From positions 1,367,001 through 1,431,000 of the forward strand of contig NZ_AP027266.1 of the NCBI RefSeq assembly GCF_036322625.1: a stretch of 64,000 nt of DNA, written 5' to 3'. Shown piece after piece: positions 1 to 8,192 of this stretch (position 1 is its first letter; each line of letters starts with the position of its first letter). The notes beneath the pieces were generated by a model. The model had not been told where the DNA came from and searched no databases. It saw nothing but the letters and a program-made list of their open reading frames with translations. A program made the translations under genes and the position numbers. The DNA comes from Roseicyclus marinus (lineage in GTDB: Bacteria; Pseudomonadota; Alphaproteobacteria; Rhodobacterales; Rhodobacteraceae).

Positions 1-1492
1 GCGGGTCGTAGAGGATGCGCGCGCCCGCGCCCTCGATCCGGGGGCGCATGAGGTCGAGCGCATCCGAGATCACGGCGCGCAGCGGCACCGGGCCCGTCTT
101 GTCCTGCGGGCGGCGGGCGAAGTTGCGCAGGTGGCGCGAAATCGCGGCCATGCGGTCGGCCATGGCCGAGATCAGGCCGATATTCTCGCGCGCCTCGGGG
201 ATGCGGCCGCGGTCGAGGAAGGTCGCGGCATTCTCGGCATAGGCTTTGACGGCGGCCAGCGGCTGGTTGAATTCGTGGCTGAGCGCCGCCGACATCTGGC
301 CCAGCGCGGCCAGTTTGCCCGCCTGGATCAGGTCGGTCTGGGTCTTGCGCAATTGCGCCTCGGCGCGGGTGCGTTCCTCGATCTCGAGGCGGAGCTGGGC
401 GTTGGCGGCATCGAGGTCACGGGTGCGTTCGCGCACGCGCGCCTCGAGCCGTGCCTGTTCGCCCGCCTGGCGGGCCAGACGATCCTCGAGCCGGAGGCGG
501 CGTTGCCAGATCGTCGCGGCGAGGAGCACCACGAAGAGGGCGACAAGCCCCGCGATGGCCAGCGCCACGAGCGCCTGGGCGCGGGCGGGGGCCGTGGGCG
601 ACAGGATCGAGACGCGCCAGCCCGAGGTCGCGATGAGGCCCGTCTGCATCACCATGGTCTGGCGCGTCTCGTCATCCTCGATCGTGACGATCTCATAGTC
701 CGAGCCGGGCAGGGGCATGCGCCGTGCGGGCAGGGGACGGAGCCGGGAGACGGGGTATTGGCGGGTGACGGCGATGGTTTCGAGCGCGGCCTCGGGCATG
801 GGGCCGAGCGTGCGGAAATGCCACTCGGCGCGGTCGGACAGGAAGATCACGTTGGAGCTGTCCTGCACGATGATGGTGGAGCCGCTTTCGGCCCAGGTCG
901 CCTCGAAGGCGTCGAGCGTGATCTTGACCGCGATCACGCCCGCGATGCGGGTGCCGTCGAGCACGGGGGCGGCGAAGAAATAGCCGCGCTCGCCCGAGGT
1001 GGTGCCCAGCGCGTGGAAGCGGCCCAGCCCGCCGGCCAGCGCCTCGGTGAAATAGGGGCGGTAGGTGAAGCTTTGCCCGACAAAGGATCGGTCGGTGCGA
1101 TAGGAGGAGGCGGCGATGGTCAGCCCGTCGCGGTCGATCAGGTAGACATCGGAGACGCCGAGCGACAGCGCGGTCTGGCGCAGCTGTTCGTTGACGAAGG
1201 GCAAAAGGCCCGAATTGTCGGGATCGGCCAGAAGCTCGGCCAGGATCGGGCGTTCGGCCAAAAGGCTTGGCAGCGCCTCGGTCCGGTTGAGCGCACCGCG
1301 CAGCACCTGCACCGCCAGATCGAGCGTGGCGCGGTCGCGGTCGCCGGTGGCCACGAGATAGGCCCGTTCGAGCCGGGGAAAGGCCAGCACCGCAACGAGG
1401 AGGAGCGCTGCAAGGGCTGCCAGCACGAACCCCGCGGGACCGCCGAGGGGGCGCCGGGTCAAGCGGGGGGATGGGGGCGGCAGCGCAGTCAT
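1..1492 (-). CDS. dctB: C4-dicarboxylate-type sensor histidine kinase DctB, partial
   Basis: This is a membrane sensor kinase of the DctB type, which in the family senses C4-dicarboxylates and phosphorylates the response regulator DctD. The frame opens at the ATG complementary to 1490-1492 and runs off the left edge with 497 codons visible. An N-terminal transmembrane segment follows a Pro/Arg-rich start, then comes a periplasmic Cache/PAS-like sensor (about residues 40-290), a second transmembrane segment, a coiled coil rich in Glu/Arg, and the dimerisation box SHEFNQPLAAVKAYAEN with phospho-acceptor His406. The ATP-binding domain is mostly outside the window. It is divergent from the secreted protein gene at 1650. 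DctB is preferred over a generic kinase because of the H-box and the two-membrane-segment layout, but the ligand is not shown by sequence. Confidence 0.8.
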   Translation of the reverse strand, partial: MTALPPPSPRLTRRPLGGPAGFVLAALAALLLVAVLAFPRLERAYLVATGDRDRATLDLAVQVLRGALNRTEALPSLLAERPILAELLADPDNSGLLPFVNEQLRQTALSLGVSDVYLIDRDGLTIAASSYRTDRSFVGQSFTYRPYFTEALAGGLGRFHALGTTSGERGYFFAAPVLDGTRIAGVIAVKITLDAFEATWAESGSTIIVQDSSNVIFLSDRAEWHFRTLGPMPEAALETIAVTRQYPVSRLRPLPARRMPLPGSDYEIVTIEDDETRQTMVMQTGLIATSGWRVSILSPTAPARAQALVALAIAGLVALFVVLLAATIWQRRLRLEDRLARQAGEQARLEARVRERTRDLDAANAQLRLEIEERTRAEAQLRKTQTDLIQAGKLAALGQMSAALSHEFNQPLAAVKAYAENAATFLDRGRIPEARENIGLISAMADRMAAISRHLRNFARRPQDKTGPVPLRAVISDALDLMRPRIEGAGARILYDP

Positions 1493-1649
1493 GGGCGCAG
1501 TATGGCGGGCGTGCGGGGCGCTGGCCAGTGGGGCGATCTGTTCCCTAGGGGCCGGTGCTGCATTTCACTGGCATTGGCGGGGGCGGATTGGCTAGGGTCG
1601 GTGCGAGGCGCATCTGCCGCGCCACGAGATCGTACCGGAGGATTTGTTC

Positions 1650-2918
1650 ATGGCTCGCAGTTTCATCGCGCCCGCCGCCACGGCGCTGGCCGTCGCCACA
1701 TTCGGTTTGCCCGCGCTGGCGCAAGAGTTGTCTTGCGGCGGGATCGGGGCGGGGGCGCCCTGGATCGGGGGAAGCCGGATGGCGTCGGATGTGACGGCGG
1801 CCTCGGGGGTGTTGGCGCTGTCGGGGGTGAGTGTCGCGCCGGGCACGCGGGGGGTTGCGCTGTTCACGGTTGGCCGTCCTGCCGATGTGCGGGTGGAGGC
1901 GGCCCCGGCCGATGAATACGGCGATACGGTGCTGGAGGTCTTTGACGCGGCGGGCAACCTGGTGGTCATGGATGACGATTCCGGCGGCATGCTGGCCAGC
2001 CGGTCGGAATTGCCGCTCGCGGCGGGCGATTATTGCCTGGCCGTCACGGGATTTGGCGGCGGGCCGGTGGTGGCCGATCTCCAGGTCAGCCGGCTGGAGC
2101 AGCCCGCCCTGACGCAGGGATTGTCGGGTGGTTTCGCCGGGACGGAGGATTTCCCTCTGTTCGTGGGGGTGGAGCCGTGCCTGGCCGATACGCCCGCGAC
2201 CCTGCTGGGGCAGGGGCCGATCGACGCGCTGCTGGGGCAGGGCGGGGTGAGTGCCGTCAACAGCACGGTGGCTGCCCCCTATTACCGCTTCACCCTGTCG
2301 AGCCCGCAATCGGTCACGATCCGGGCCGAGAACCCGGAGGCCGATCCCTATATCTACGTCTTCGACGGGCAGGGGCAGCTTCTGGCCGAGAACGACGATT
2401 ACGAAAGCCTCAACAGCCGGATCGATTTCACCGCGCCGCTGGCGGCGGGCAGCTATTGCGTGGGGATGCGGGCGCTGTCGGACCCCAACCTGCCGGTGAC
2501 ACTGCGCGTGTCGGGCTTCGATGCGCGGGCCATGGCGATGGAGGCCTATGACCGGGGCGAGGCGGCACCGCCGCTCGATGGCAGCTACCCGGTGACGGAG
2601 CTGGGCGTGGTCGGGCGCGGCTTGACGCAGGATGTGACCGTTTCGGGGTCGAAGGCGCAATGGTTCGTGGTGGATGTGCCCGAATACGGCCTGCTGTTGA
2701 TCAATGCCGACGAGGTGACGGACAGCGACCCGATGCTGAGTGTCTTTGACGAATTCGGGCGCAATCTCGGGTTCAACGATGATGCCAATGGCACGCTCAA
2801 TTCGGAGCTGACGGTGCGCACGCCGCCGGGGCGCTACCTGATCGCGCTGCGCCAGTATTCGGACGGGTATGACGGGATCATCCGTCTGGGCGTGCAGCGC
2901 TTCGTGCCTGCGCCCTGA
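1650..2918 (+). CDS. Secreted protein with three PPC-like beta-sandwich repeats
   Basis: This gene encodes a 422-residue exported protein of unknown function. A signal peptide (about residues 1-25, ending ALA-QE) is followed by three tandem modules resembling bacterial pre-peptidase C-terminal (PPC) domains. Each has a D-x-x-L/I-x-V-F-D core with a following D/N-D-D turn (for example LEVFDAAGNLVVMDDD, IYVFDGQGQLLAENDDY and LSVFDEFGRNLGFNDDA) and ends in a G-x-Y strand. No protease or other catalytic domain accompanies them, so it is probably a binding or adhesin-like periplasmic or extracellular protein. The ATG at 1650 is chosen because GGAGGA sits 7 bases upstream. An in-frame TTG lies at 1644 and is less well placed. 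It converges on tpiA across a palindromic repeat. Confidence 0.7.
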   Translation: MARSFIAPAATALAVATFGLPALAQELSCGGIGAGAPWIGGSRMASDVTAASGVLALSGVSVAPGTRGVALFTVGRPADVRVEAAPADEYGDTVLEVFDAAGNLVVMDDDSGGMLASRSELPLAAGDYCLAVTGFGGGPVVADLQVSRLEQPALTQGLSGGFAGTEDFPLFVGVEPCLADTPATLLGQGPIDALLGQGGVSAVNSTVAAPYYRFTLSSPQSVTIRAENPEADPYIYVFDGQGQLLAENDDYESLNSRIDFTAPLAAGSYCVGMRALSDPNLPVTLRVSGFDARAMAMEAYDRGEAAPPLDGSYPVTELGVVGRGLTQDVTVSGSKAQWFVVDVPEYGLLLINADEVTDSDPMLSVFDEFGRNLGFNDDANGTLNSELTVRTPPGRYLIALRQYSDGYDGIIRLGVQRFVPAP

Positions 2919-2981
2919 GGGACGCGGGCTGGGTAGTGCGCCCTGAGGGCGCGCGGGCTGGGTAGAGCGCCCTGAGGGCGC
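2910..2981. repeat. Three tandem GCGCCCTGAGGG palindromes between convergent genes
   Basis: GCGCCCTGAGGG occurs at 2910, 2938 and 2967, a 28-29 bp period, with the linker CGGGCTGGGTAG repeated between units. In the second and third copies the motif extends to GCGCCCT-G-AGGGCGC, a hairpin with 7-bp arms. The TGA stop of the upstream gene is inside the first unit, and the tpiA stop immediately follows the third. It probably acts as a bidirectional terminator. Confidence 0.75.
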
Positions 2982-3728
2982 TCAGGCCTCGTCAAGCGCT
3001 GCGATGATGCCGCCGAAATCGGCGGCCTTGAGCGAGGCGCCGCCCACGAGCGCGCCGTTCACATCGGGGACGGCAAAGATCTGGGCGGCGTTGGAGGGTT
3101 TGACCGACCCGCCGTAGAGCACCGAGATCTCGCGGCCCTGTTCGCCGAAACGCTCCACCAGATGGGCGCGGATGGCGGCATGCACCTCGGCGATCTGGTC
3201 GGTGGTGGGCACGCGCCCCGTGCCGATGGCCCAGATTGGTTCATAGGCGATGACGAGCGTGGCGGCGGTGACGCCCGCGGGGATCGAGCCCTGAAGCTGG
3301 GTTTCGACGACGGCAAGGGTGACGCCCGCATCGCGCTGGGCCTCTGTCTCGCCGATGCAGAGGATCACGGTGAGGCCGGCGGCAAGGGCGGCTTCGGTCT
3401 GGGCCTGCACCTGCGCATCGGTTTCACCGTGATCGGCGCGGCGTTCGGAATGGCCGAGGATCACGTGGGTGGCCCCGGCTTCGGCCAGCATGGGGGCGGA
3501 GATGTCGCCGGTATGCGCGCCCGAGGTCGCGCTGTGGCAGGTCTGGCCGCCGATGGCGATGGCGCTGCCCTGCGCGCGGGTGGCCATGCGGTGGATCAGC
3601 GTCGCGGGCGGGCAGATCACGATGCGGCAGGTCGGCGCGGGATGGGCGGCGATCAGGGCGTCGATTTCCGCGAGCGCGGCACCGTCGCCGTGCATCTTCC
3701 AGTTTCCGGCGGCGATCTTGCGGGGCAT
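2982..3728 (-). CDS. tpiA: Triose-phosphate isomerase
   Basis: This glycolytic and gluconeogenic enzyme interconverts dihydroxyacetone phosphate and glyceraldehyde 3-phosphate in the cytosol. The 248-residue product is normal length for a TIM barrel. The catalytic residues are visible: Asn9 and Lys11 in AAGNWKMHG, His93 in ILGHSERR, and Glu163 in AYEPIWAIGTG. The phosphate-binding GG near the C-terminus (LYGGSVK, LVGGASL) is intact. The start is the ATG complementary to 3726-3728, giving the family N-terminus MPRKIAAGN. It lies on the same strand as the sufA-like gene, 79 bp downstream of it, so it could be co-transcribed or have its own promoter. Confidence 0.97.
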   Translation of the reverse strand: MPRKIAAGNWKMHGDGAALAEIDALIAAHPAPTCRIVICPPATLIHRMATRAQGSAIAIGGQTCHSATSGAHTGDISAPMLAEAGATHVILGHSERRADHGETDAQVQAQTEAALAAGLTVILCIGETEAQRDAGVTLAVVETQLQGSIPAGVTAATLVIAYEPIWAIGTGRVPTTDQIAEVHAAIRAHLVERFGEQGREISVLYGGSVKPSNAAQIFAVPDVNGALVGGASLKAADFGGIIAALDEA

Positions 3729-3807
3729 GTTCGGGATCCTCTGGCCTGATGTGACCCTCCGAGGGTTCGCAGGGGCAGGCGGCGAGGTCAAGGCGCGGGC
3801 AAAAGGA

Positions 3808-4194
3808 TCAGCGGCGCGCGGCCTGCTGTTCGGCCTCGAGCTCGGAGACATCCTTGAACTTGATCGATTCCCCGCAGCCGCAGGCATCGGCCACGTTGGG
3901 ATTGCGGAACTTGAACCCGGATTCGAGCAGGCTCGTTTCGTAATCGATCACGGTGCCGAAGAGAAACATCTGCGCCATGGGGGCGATCATGACCCGCGCG
4001 CCGTCGCTTTCCACGATCTCGTCATGGGGATCGATGTCGGTCACGTAATCCATCGTGTATTCCATGCCCGCGCAGCCGCCCTTTTTCACGCCGATGCGCA
4101 GGCCCTGATGGCTGTCGCGGGCCATGAGTTTCGCGATCTGGCGCGCGGCGGCGGGGGTGATGGTGACGGCCTGTTTGCCGGGAATGCCGAACAT
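3808..4194 (-). CDS. sufA: HesB/IscA/SufA-type iron-sulfur cluster carrier
   Basis: This is an A-type carrier that accepts Fe-S clusters from a scaffold and passes them to apoproteins. The 128-residue protein has the three conserved cysteines: Cys41 in KKGGCAGMEY, and Cys105 and Cys107 in the C-terminal CGCGES motif. The N-terminal extension MFGIPGKQ before the usual ITPAAA start is short. It is immediately downstream of sufT on the same strand with a 94-bp gap, matching the tail of an alphaproteobacterial suf operon whose sufBCDS part is not in this window. The subtype (SufA versus IscA or ErpA) is inferred from this context. Confidence 0.88.
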   Translation of the reverse strand: MFGIPGKQAVTITPAAARQIAKLMARDSHQGLRIGVKKGGCAGMEYTMDYVTDIDPHDEIVESDGARVMIAPMAQMFLFGTVIDYETSLLESGFKFRNPNVADACGCGESIKFKDVSELEAEQQAARR

Positions 4195-4288
4195 GGACGC
4201 TGTCCTTGCGGTAGGGTGGTCGGAACGCGACCTTGGGTGCAATGTAGGGCGTCTTGGCGCGCCACTCAACCGGGGCGCGGGGTATGGG

Positions 4289-4651
4289 TCACATGAAGCC
4301 CAGTTCGAGACGCGCCTCGTCCGACATCATGTCCATGCCCCAGGGCGGGTCCCAGGTGAGATCGACATCGACATGCTTGACGCCGGGAAGAGGTTCGATC
4401 GCATCGGCGACCCAGCCGGGCATCTCGCCCGCGACGGGACAGCCGGGGGCGGTGAGGGTCATGGTGATCCTGACCGCGTTCTCGGCATCGATGTCGATGG
4501 TGTAGACGAGCCCCAGATCGAAGATGTTCACGGGGATTTCGGGGTCATAGACGCTGCGGCAGGCCTCGACCACCGGTTCGTAGAGCGGGTGATCGGTGCT
4601 GGAGGGCTTGATGAGGGGGGTCCCCTCGAGCTGTGGCTGCGCGTCTGACAT
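4289..4651 (-). CDS. sufT: SUF system assembly protein SufT (MIP18/DUF59 family)
   Basis: The 120-residue product is a MIP18/DUF59-family protein that helps mature Fe-S proteins. The family motif DPEIPVNIFDLGLVY and the TAPGCPVAGEM segment with its single reactive Cys71 are both present, as is the terminal DPPWGMDMMSDEAR typical of SufT and PaaD. The frame stays open upstream, but ATG (complement of 4649-4651) gives the expected N-terminus, and an acidic, proline-containing lead-in is usual for SufT. It precedes the sufA-like carrier on the same strand, which supports SufT over PaaD, since no phenylacetate genes are nearby. Confidence 0.9.
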   Translation of the reverse strand: MSDAQPQLEGTPLIKPSSTDHPLYEPVVEACRSVYDPEIPVNIFDLGLVYTIDIDAENAVRITMTLTAPGCPVAGEMPGWVADAIEPLPGVKHVDVDLTWDPPWGMDMMSDEARLELGFM

Positions 4652-4843
4652 TGTGTGGTCGTCCCGTGGTATTCCTGAGCGAAGATATAAGGAAAGGCGG
4701 GCGGGGCGTAAAGGGCGGGGCGGCGGCAATCTGTGCGCGGGCCATCGCGGGGGGGCATGCCGGACGCGGATGACCGAGGGAATCGTGGATCGTTGCGGGG
4801 ATTGGGCGCAAGCTGCCCCCGTGGCGTCATGAAAGGGGGAACC

Positions 4844-5218
4844 ATGACCATGACTTATGTGCAGGGATTTCTTCTGGCGGTCCCGGAGGCGCGCAAGGAC
4901 GAGTATCGCCGCCATGCCGCGCAATCGTGGACGGTGTTCCAGAAGCTTGGCTGCCTGCGGGTTCAGGAGAATTGGGGCGTCGATGTGGAGCCGGGCAAGG
5001 TCACGTCCTTTCCGCAGGCCGTGAAGCTCGAGCCCGGCGAGGCGGTCGTTTTCGCCTGGATGATCTGGCCCGACAAGGCGACGCATGACGCGGCCTGGGG
5101 GCGGATCATGTCGGAGCCTGAACTGCAGGAGGCGATGGGCGCGGAGATGCCGTTCGACGGGACGCGGATGATGTGGGGCGGGTTCGAGCCGATTTTCGTC
5201 GCGGGCGCGGGGGGCTGA
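4844..5218 (+). CDS. DUF1428 family protein
   Basis: This small cytosolic protein of 124 residues belongs to the DUF1428 (YbaA-like) family of dimeric alpha-beta barrels with no assigned reaction. Recognisable stretches are YVQGFLLAVPEARKDEYRRHA at the N-terminus, the VFAWMIWPDKATHDAAW core and the MPFDGTRMMWGGFEPI end. The ATG at 4844 is preceded by AAAGGGGG. A second in-frame ATG two codons later is possible. It stands alone, divergent from sufT across a 192-bp spacer and convergent with the rimK fusion. Nothing in the neighbourhood suggests a substrate. Confidence 0.8.
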   Translation: MTMTYVQGFLLAVPEARKDEYRRHAAQSWTVFQKLGCLRVQENWGVDVEPGKVTSFPQAVKLEPGEAVVFAWMIWPDKATHDAAWGRIMSEPELQEAMGAEMPFDGTRMMWGGFEPIFVAGAGG

Positions 5219-5347
5219 CCTGACCCGCGCCGCCGGGTGATCGCGGAGCGGGGCTGGCCGAGGGGGTGGTGCGGCGTTTGCGGGCGGGGTTGCGCGGTGG
5301 TGGGTTGCGCCCACGGTGGCCGTGGGTGGTGGGCCGTGGGTGGTGGT

Positions 5348-5372
5348 GGTGGGCAGATTGCCCACCCTACGG
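5348..5372. repeat. GGTGGGCA-GAT-TGCCCACC palindrome with CCTACGG tail
   Basis: A perfect 8-bp-arm hairpin (5348-5355 and 5359-5366) is followed by CTACGG. The preceding bases are a run of GGTGGT. The TAG stop of the rimK fusion on the minus strand is read from the CTA of this tail. The layout resembles the palindromes at 15345-15758, which have different arms but the same GGTG...CACCCTACG frame, so it looks like a REP-type repeat family acting as a bidirectional terminator. Confidence 0.65.
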
Positions 5373-6764
5373 GGCGGTGCGGCGTTTGCGGACGGGGGCG
5401 GGGCGGACCTTGCGTTCGATGGCGTCATAAAGAAGCGCCGCGATGTTCTTGCCGGTGGCCAGTTCGATCCCTTCGAGACCGGGGGAGGAATTGACCTCGA
5501 GCACCTTGGGGCCGTCATGGGCGCGCAACAGGTCGACGCCCGCAAGCCCGAGGTTGAAGACGCGGGCGGCGCGCAAGGCCGTGTCGCGTTCCTCGCGCGT
5601 GATGCGGACGGGTTTGGCGGTGCCGCCGCGATGCAGGTTCGAGCGGAAATCATCGCCCGAGGCGCTGCGTTTCATCGCGGCCACGACCTTTCCATCGACG
5701 ACGAGGCAGCGGATATCCTCCCCCGCCGCTTCCTTGACGAAGCTCTGCACGAGGAAATTGGCGCGCAGGCCGCGGAAGGCGTCGATGACCGATTGCGCGG
5801 CCTTGCGGGTCTCGGCGAGCACCACGCCCTTGCCCTGGGTCGATTCCAGAAGCTTGACCACCAGGGGGCCGCTGCCCACGAGGCCGATCAGGTTGTCGGT
5901 ATCCTTGGGGCTGGCGGCGAAGGCCGTCTGGGGCATGCCGATGCCGCGCGCGGCCAGAAGCTGGTGGGCGTGCAGCTTGTCGCGGCTGGCGGTGATGCCC
6001 GCGCTGCCGTTCACGCAATGGGTGCCGAGCGATTCGAACTGGCGCAGGACGGCGGTGCCATAGGCGGTGATCGAGGGACCGATGCGCGGGATGACGGCAT
6101 CGTAGCGGGGCAGGCGGGTGCCGTCGTAATGCACCTCGGGGGCGAGCGTGTTGATCGCCATGTAGCAGCGGGTCGTGTCGATCACTTCGATCGTGTGGCC
6201 GCGTTCCTCGCCCTCGGTCACGAGGCGGCGGGTGGAATGGTTGTCCTCGCGGCTGAGGACGGCGATGCGCAAGCTGCGGGCGGGGGCGGCCAGTTTCACC
6301 TCGGCACTGTGGTAGATGTCGTAGGAGAGCTTGGGCTGGCAGAAGCTGGCGGTGGGGCTGATGCGCCAGTCGGGCTGGATCGCCTGCCGGCCGATGAGCA
6401 TCCGGTAGGCCATGTTGGTGCGGTCGGTGAGCGTGATCTCGATCGGCACCTCGGCCTCGCCGATGCGCAGGGTCGTTTCGATCACGTAGCGCAATTCGGA
6501 TTCGCCGTTCGAGGAGGTCACCTCGCGCCGGTCGCGGAGGGGGGCGGAACAGGCGATGGTCAGATCGGTGCGCCCGGGCACGGGATGGACGGCAAAGCGC
6601 AGCTTGGGCCGCGCCGCCGGGCCGAAGGGCTCGATGTCGAAGGCATGCAGCGCCGAGGTGCGCGCGCCGGTATCGACCTTGGCCTTGAGCGCGGGCAGGC
6701 CGAGACCGGGCAGGGCCACCCATTCTTCCCAACCAAGCGTCAGGGGGCGGTGTTGCATGACCAT
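5367..6764 (-). CDS. rimK: RimK-type ATP-grasp ligase fused to an N-terminal RimB/zinc-protease-like domain
   Basis: The product joins two units. Residues 1 to about 155 form the retropepsin-like domain (PF05618 type, called ATP-dependent zinc protease or RimB) with the signature [13 protein letters not shown], putative catalytic Asp31. Residues about 170-450 form a RimK ATP-grasp ligase, which in the family adds glutamates to the C-terminus of ribosomal protein S6. Its signals include [23 protein letters not shown] and the metal-binding [12 protein letters not shown]. The start (complement of 6762-6764) is chosen because AAGGAG lies 9 bases upstream. Earlier and later in-frame ATGs exist. 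The stop lies inside the palindromic repeat at 5348-5372. It is divergent from tgt. Confidence 0.88.
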   Translation of the reverse strand: MVMQHRPLTLGWEEWVALPGLGLPALKAKVDTGARTSALHAFDIEPFGPAARPKLRFAVHPVPGRTDLTIACSAPLRDRREVTSSNGESELRYVIETTLRIGEAEVPIEITLTDRTNMAYRMLIGRQAIQPDWRISPTASFCQPKLSYDIYHSAEVKLAAPARSLRIAVLSREDNHSTRRLVTEGEERGHTIEVIDTTRCYMAINTLAPEVHYDGTRLPRYDAVIPRIGPSITAYGTAVLRQFESLGTHCVNGSAGITASRDKLHAHQLLAARGIGMPQTAFAASPKDTDNLIGLVGSGPLVVKLLESTQGKGVVLAETRKAAQSVIDAFRGLRANFLVQSFVKEAAGEDIRCLVVDGKVVAAMKRSASGDDFRSNLHRGGTAKPVRITREERDTALRAARVFNLGLAGVDLLRAHDGPKVLEVNSSPGLEGIELATGKNIAALLYDAIERKVRPAPVRKRRTAP

Positions 6765-6840
6765 TGGGGCGCGCTCCTTGGCATCGGGGGGGAATCGGGG
6801 CATGACCTGCGGGGTTTCGGGGCCGCGGGCAAGGATGACA

Positions 6841-7971
6841 ATGGGTCAGCTCTTCGACTTTCATGTGACAGCGACGGATGGCGCGGCGCGGACGGGCGAG
6901 ATTTCGACCCCGCGCGGCAATATCCGCACGCCCGCCTTCATGCCGGTGGGGACGGCTGCGACCGTCAAGGCGATGCTGCCCGAGAGCGTGGCGGCGACGG
7001 GGGCCGATATCCTGCTCGGCAATACCTATCACCTGATGTTGCGGCCCACGGCGGAGCGGATCGCCAGTTTGGGCGGGTTGCATCGGTTCATGAACTGGGA
7101 CAAGCCGATCCTGACCGACTCGGGCGGGTTCCAGGTGATGAGCCTGGCCGATCTGCGCAAGCTGACCGAGGAGGGGGTGACCTTTCGCAGCCATGTGGAC
7201 GGGTCGAAACACATGCTGAGCCCGGAACGGTCGATGGAGATCCAGAAGCTTTTGGGATCGGACATCGTGATGTGTTTCGACGAATGCCCGGCGCTGCCTG
7301 CGGACCGCGACCGGATCGCGGAGAGCATGCGGTTGTCGATGCGCTGGGCGGAGCGGTCGAAGGAGGCCTTTGGCGACCGGCCCGGTCATGCGCTCTTCGG
7401 CATCCAGCAGGGCGGTTTGGAGCGCGATTTCCGGGAGGAGAGTGCCGAGGCGTTGAAGGCCATCGGCTTTGACGGCTACGCGGTCGGCGGTCTGGCGGTG
7501 GGCGAGGGGCAAGAGGCGATGTTTGCCTGTCTCGATTACGCGCCGGGGATGCTGCCGCAAGACAAGCCGCGCTACCTGATGGGGGTGGGCAAGCCCGACG
7601 ATATCGTGGGCGCGGTCAAGCGCGGGATCGACATGATGGATTGCGTGCTGCCGTCGCGGTCGGGGCGGACGGGGCAGGCCTGGACCCGGCGGGGGCAGGT
7701 CAACATCAAGAACGCGCGCCATGCCGATGATCCGCGCCCGCTGGACGAGGAGTGCACCTGCCCGGCCTGCCGGGGGTATTCACGGGCCTATCTGCACCAT
7801 GTGTTCCGGGCGGGCGAGATGATCTCGGGCATGCTGCTGACCTGGCACAACCTGCATTATTACCAGGAGATGATGGCGGGCATTCGGGCGGCGATCGCCG
7901 AGGGGCGCTTCGCGGCCTGGGAGGCGGGGTTCCATGCGCTGCGGGCCGAGGGCGATATCGAGCCGCTGTGA
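6841..7971 (+). CDS. tgt: tRNA-guanine transglycosylase
   Basis: Tgt exchanges guanine 34 in GUN anticodons (Asp, Asn, His, Tyr) for the queuosine precursor preQ1. The 376-residue length is typical. The substrate-binding and catalytic motifs [10 protein letters not shown] and [12 protein letters not shown] are present, as are the FGIQQGG and [11 protein letters not shown] segments and the zinc site CTCPAC followed by the downstream His cluster YLHHVF. Two ATGs, at 6835 and 6841, are in frame. The second is preferred since AAGGA at 6831-6835 overlaps the first and sits 5 bases before the second. Its tRNA-Asp substrate is encoded twice in this window, and GluQRS, which acts on Q34 of tRNA-Asp, is encoded at 24237. 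Confidence 0.97.
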   Translation: MGQLFDFHVTATDGAARTGEISTPRGNIRTPAFMPVGTAATVKAMLPESVAATGADILLGNTYHLMLRPTAERIASLGGLHRFMNWDKPILTDSGGFQVMSLADLRKLTEEGVTFRSHVDGSKHMLSPERSMEIQKLLGSDIVMCFDECPALPADRDRIAESMRLSMRWAERSKEAFGDRPGHALFGIQQGGLERDFREESAEALKAIGFDGYAVGGLAVGEGQEAMFACLDYAPGMLPQDKPRYLMGVGKPDDIVGAVKRGIDMMDCVLPSRSGRTGQAWTRRGQVNIKNARHADDPRPLDEECTCPACRGYSRAYLHHVFRAGEMISGMLLTWHNLHYYQEMMAGIRAAIAEGRFAAWEAGFHALRAEGDIEPL

Positions 7972-8078
7972 GGCAGGGCGCGGCGGGTGCCGCGCATTGT
8001 CACGGTTTTGCCGCCATCCCTCCCTTGCGCCTGCGCGGGCATGGGCGCAGGATGCGCGCCGACAGGGGCCAGAGGGGC

Positions 8079-8108
8079 GGTTGAAACCCCGCGCGCCGCG
8101 CCCCACCT
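8079..8108 (+). promoter_or_regulatory. Predicted sigma-32 (RpoH) heat-shock promoter of lon
   Basis: GGTTGAAA (8079-8086) followed by a 14-base spacer and CCCCACCT (8101-8108) fits the RpoH pattern CTTGAAA-N13/15-CCCCATNT with two mismatches. It lies about 85 bp upstream of the lon start, and lon is a classic heat-shock gene. A hairpin CCTGCGC...GCGCAGG at about 8030-8052 just upstream may terminate tgt transcripts. Confidence 0.55.
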
Positions 8109-8192
8109 TATGACATCCTGACCCGGAGGGGGGCAGGGCGGCCGCCGGGCGGAGCCCAACCCCCTTGCCAAGACCAAGGAAGGCTAGAGCCA

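Noticed and set aside
131-1915. Long open frame of nearly 600 codons on the plus strand
   Set aside because: It is antisense to dctB and out of frame with the secreted protein. Its composition is Gly/Arg/Ala-rich, as expected in GC-rich DNA antisense to a real gene, and no family pattern is seen.
5219-5347. Possible small gene in the GGTGGT-rich stretch after the DUF1428 gene
   Set aside because: The open frames are low-complexity Gly/Trp/Val from GGTGG repeats with no ribosome site, leading into the palindromic repeat.
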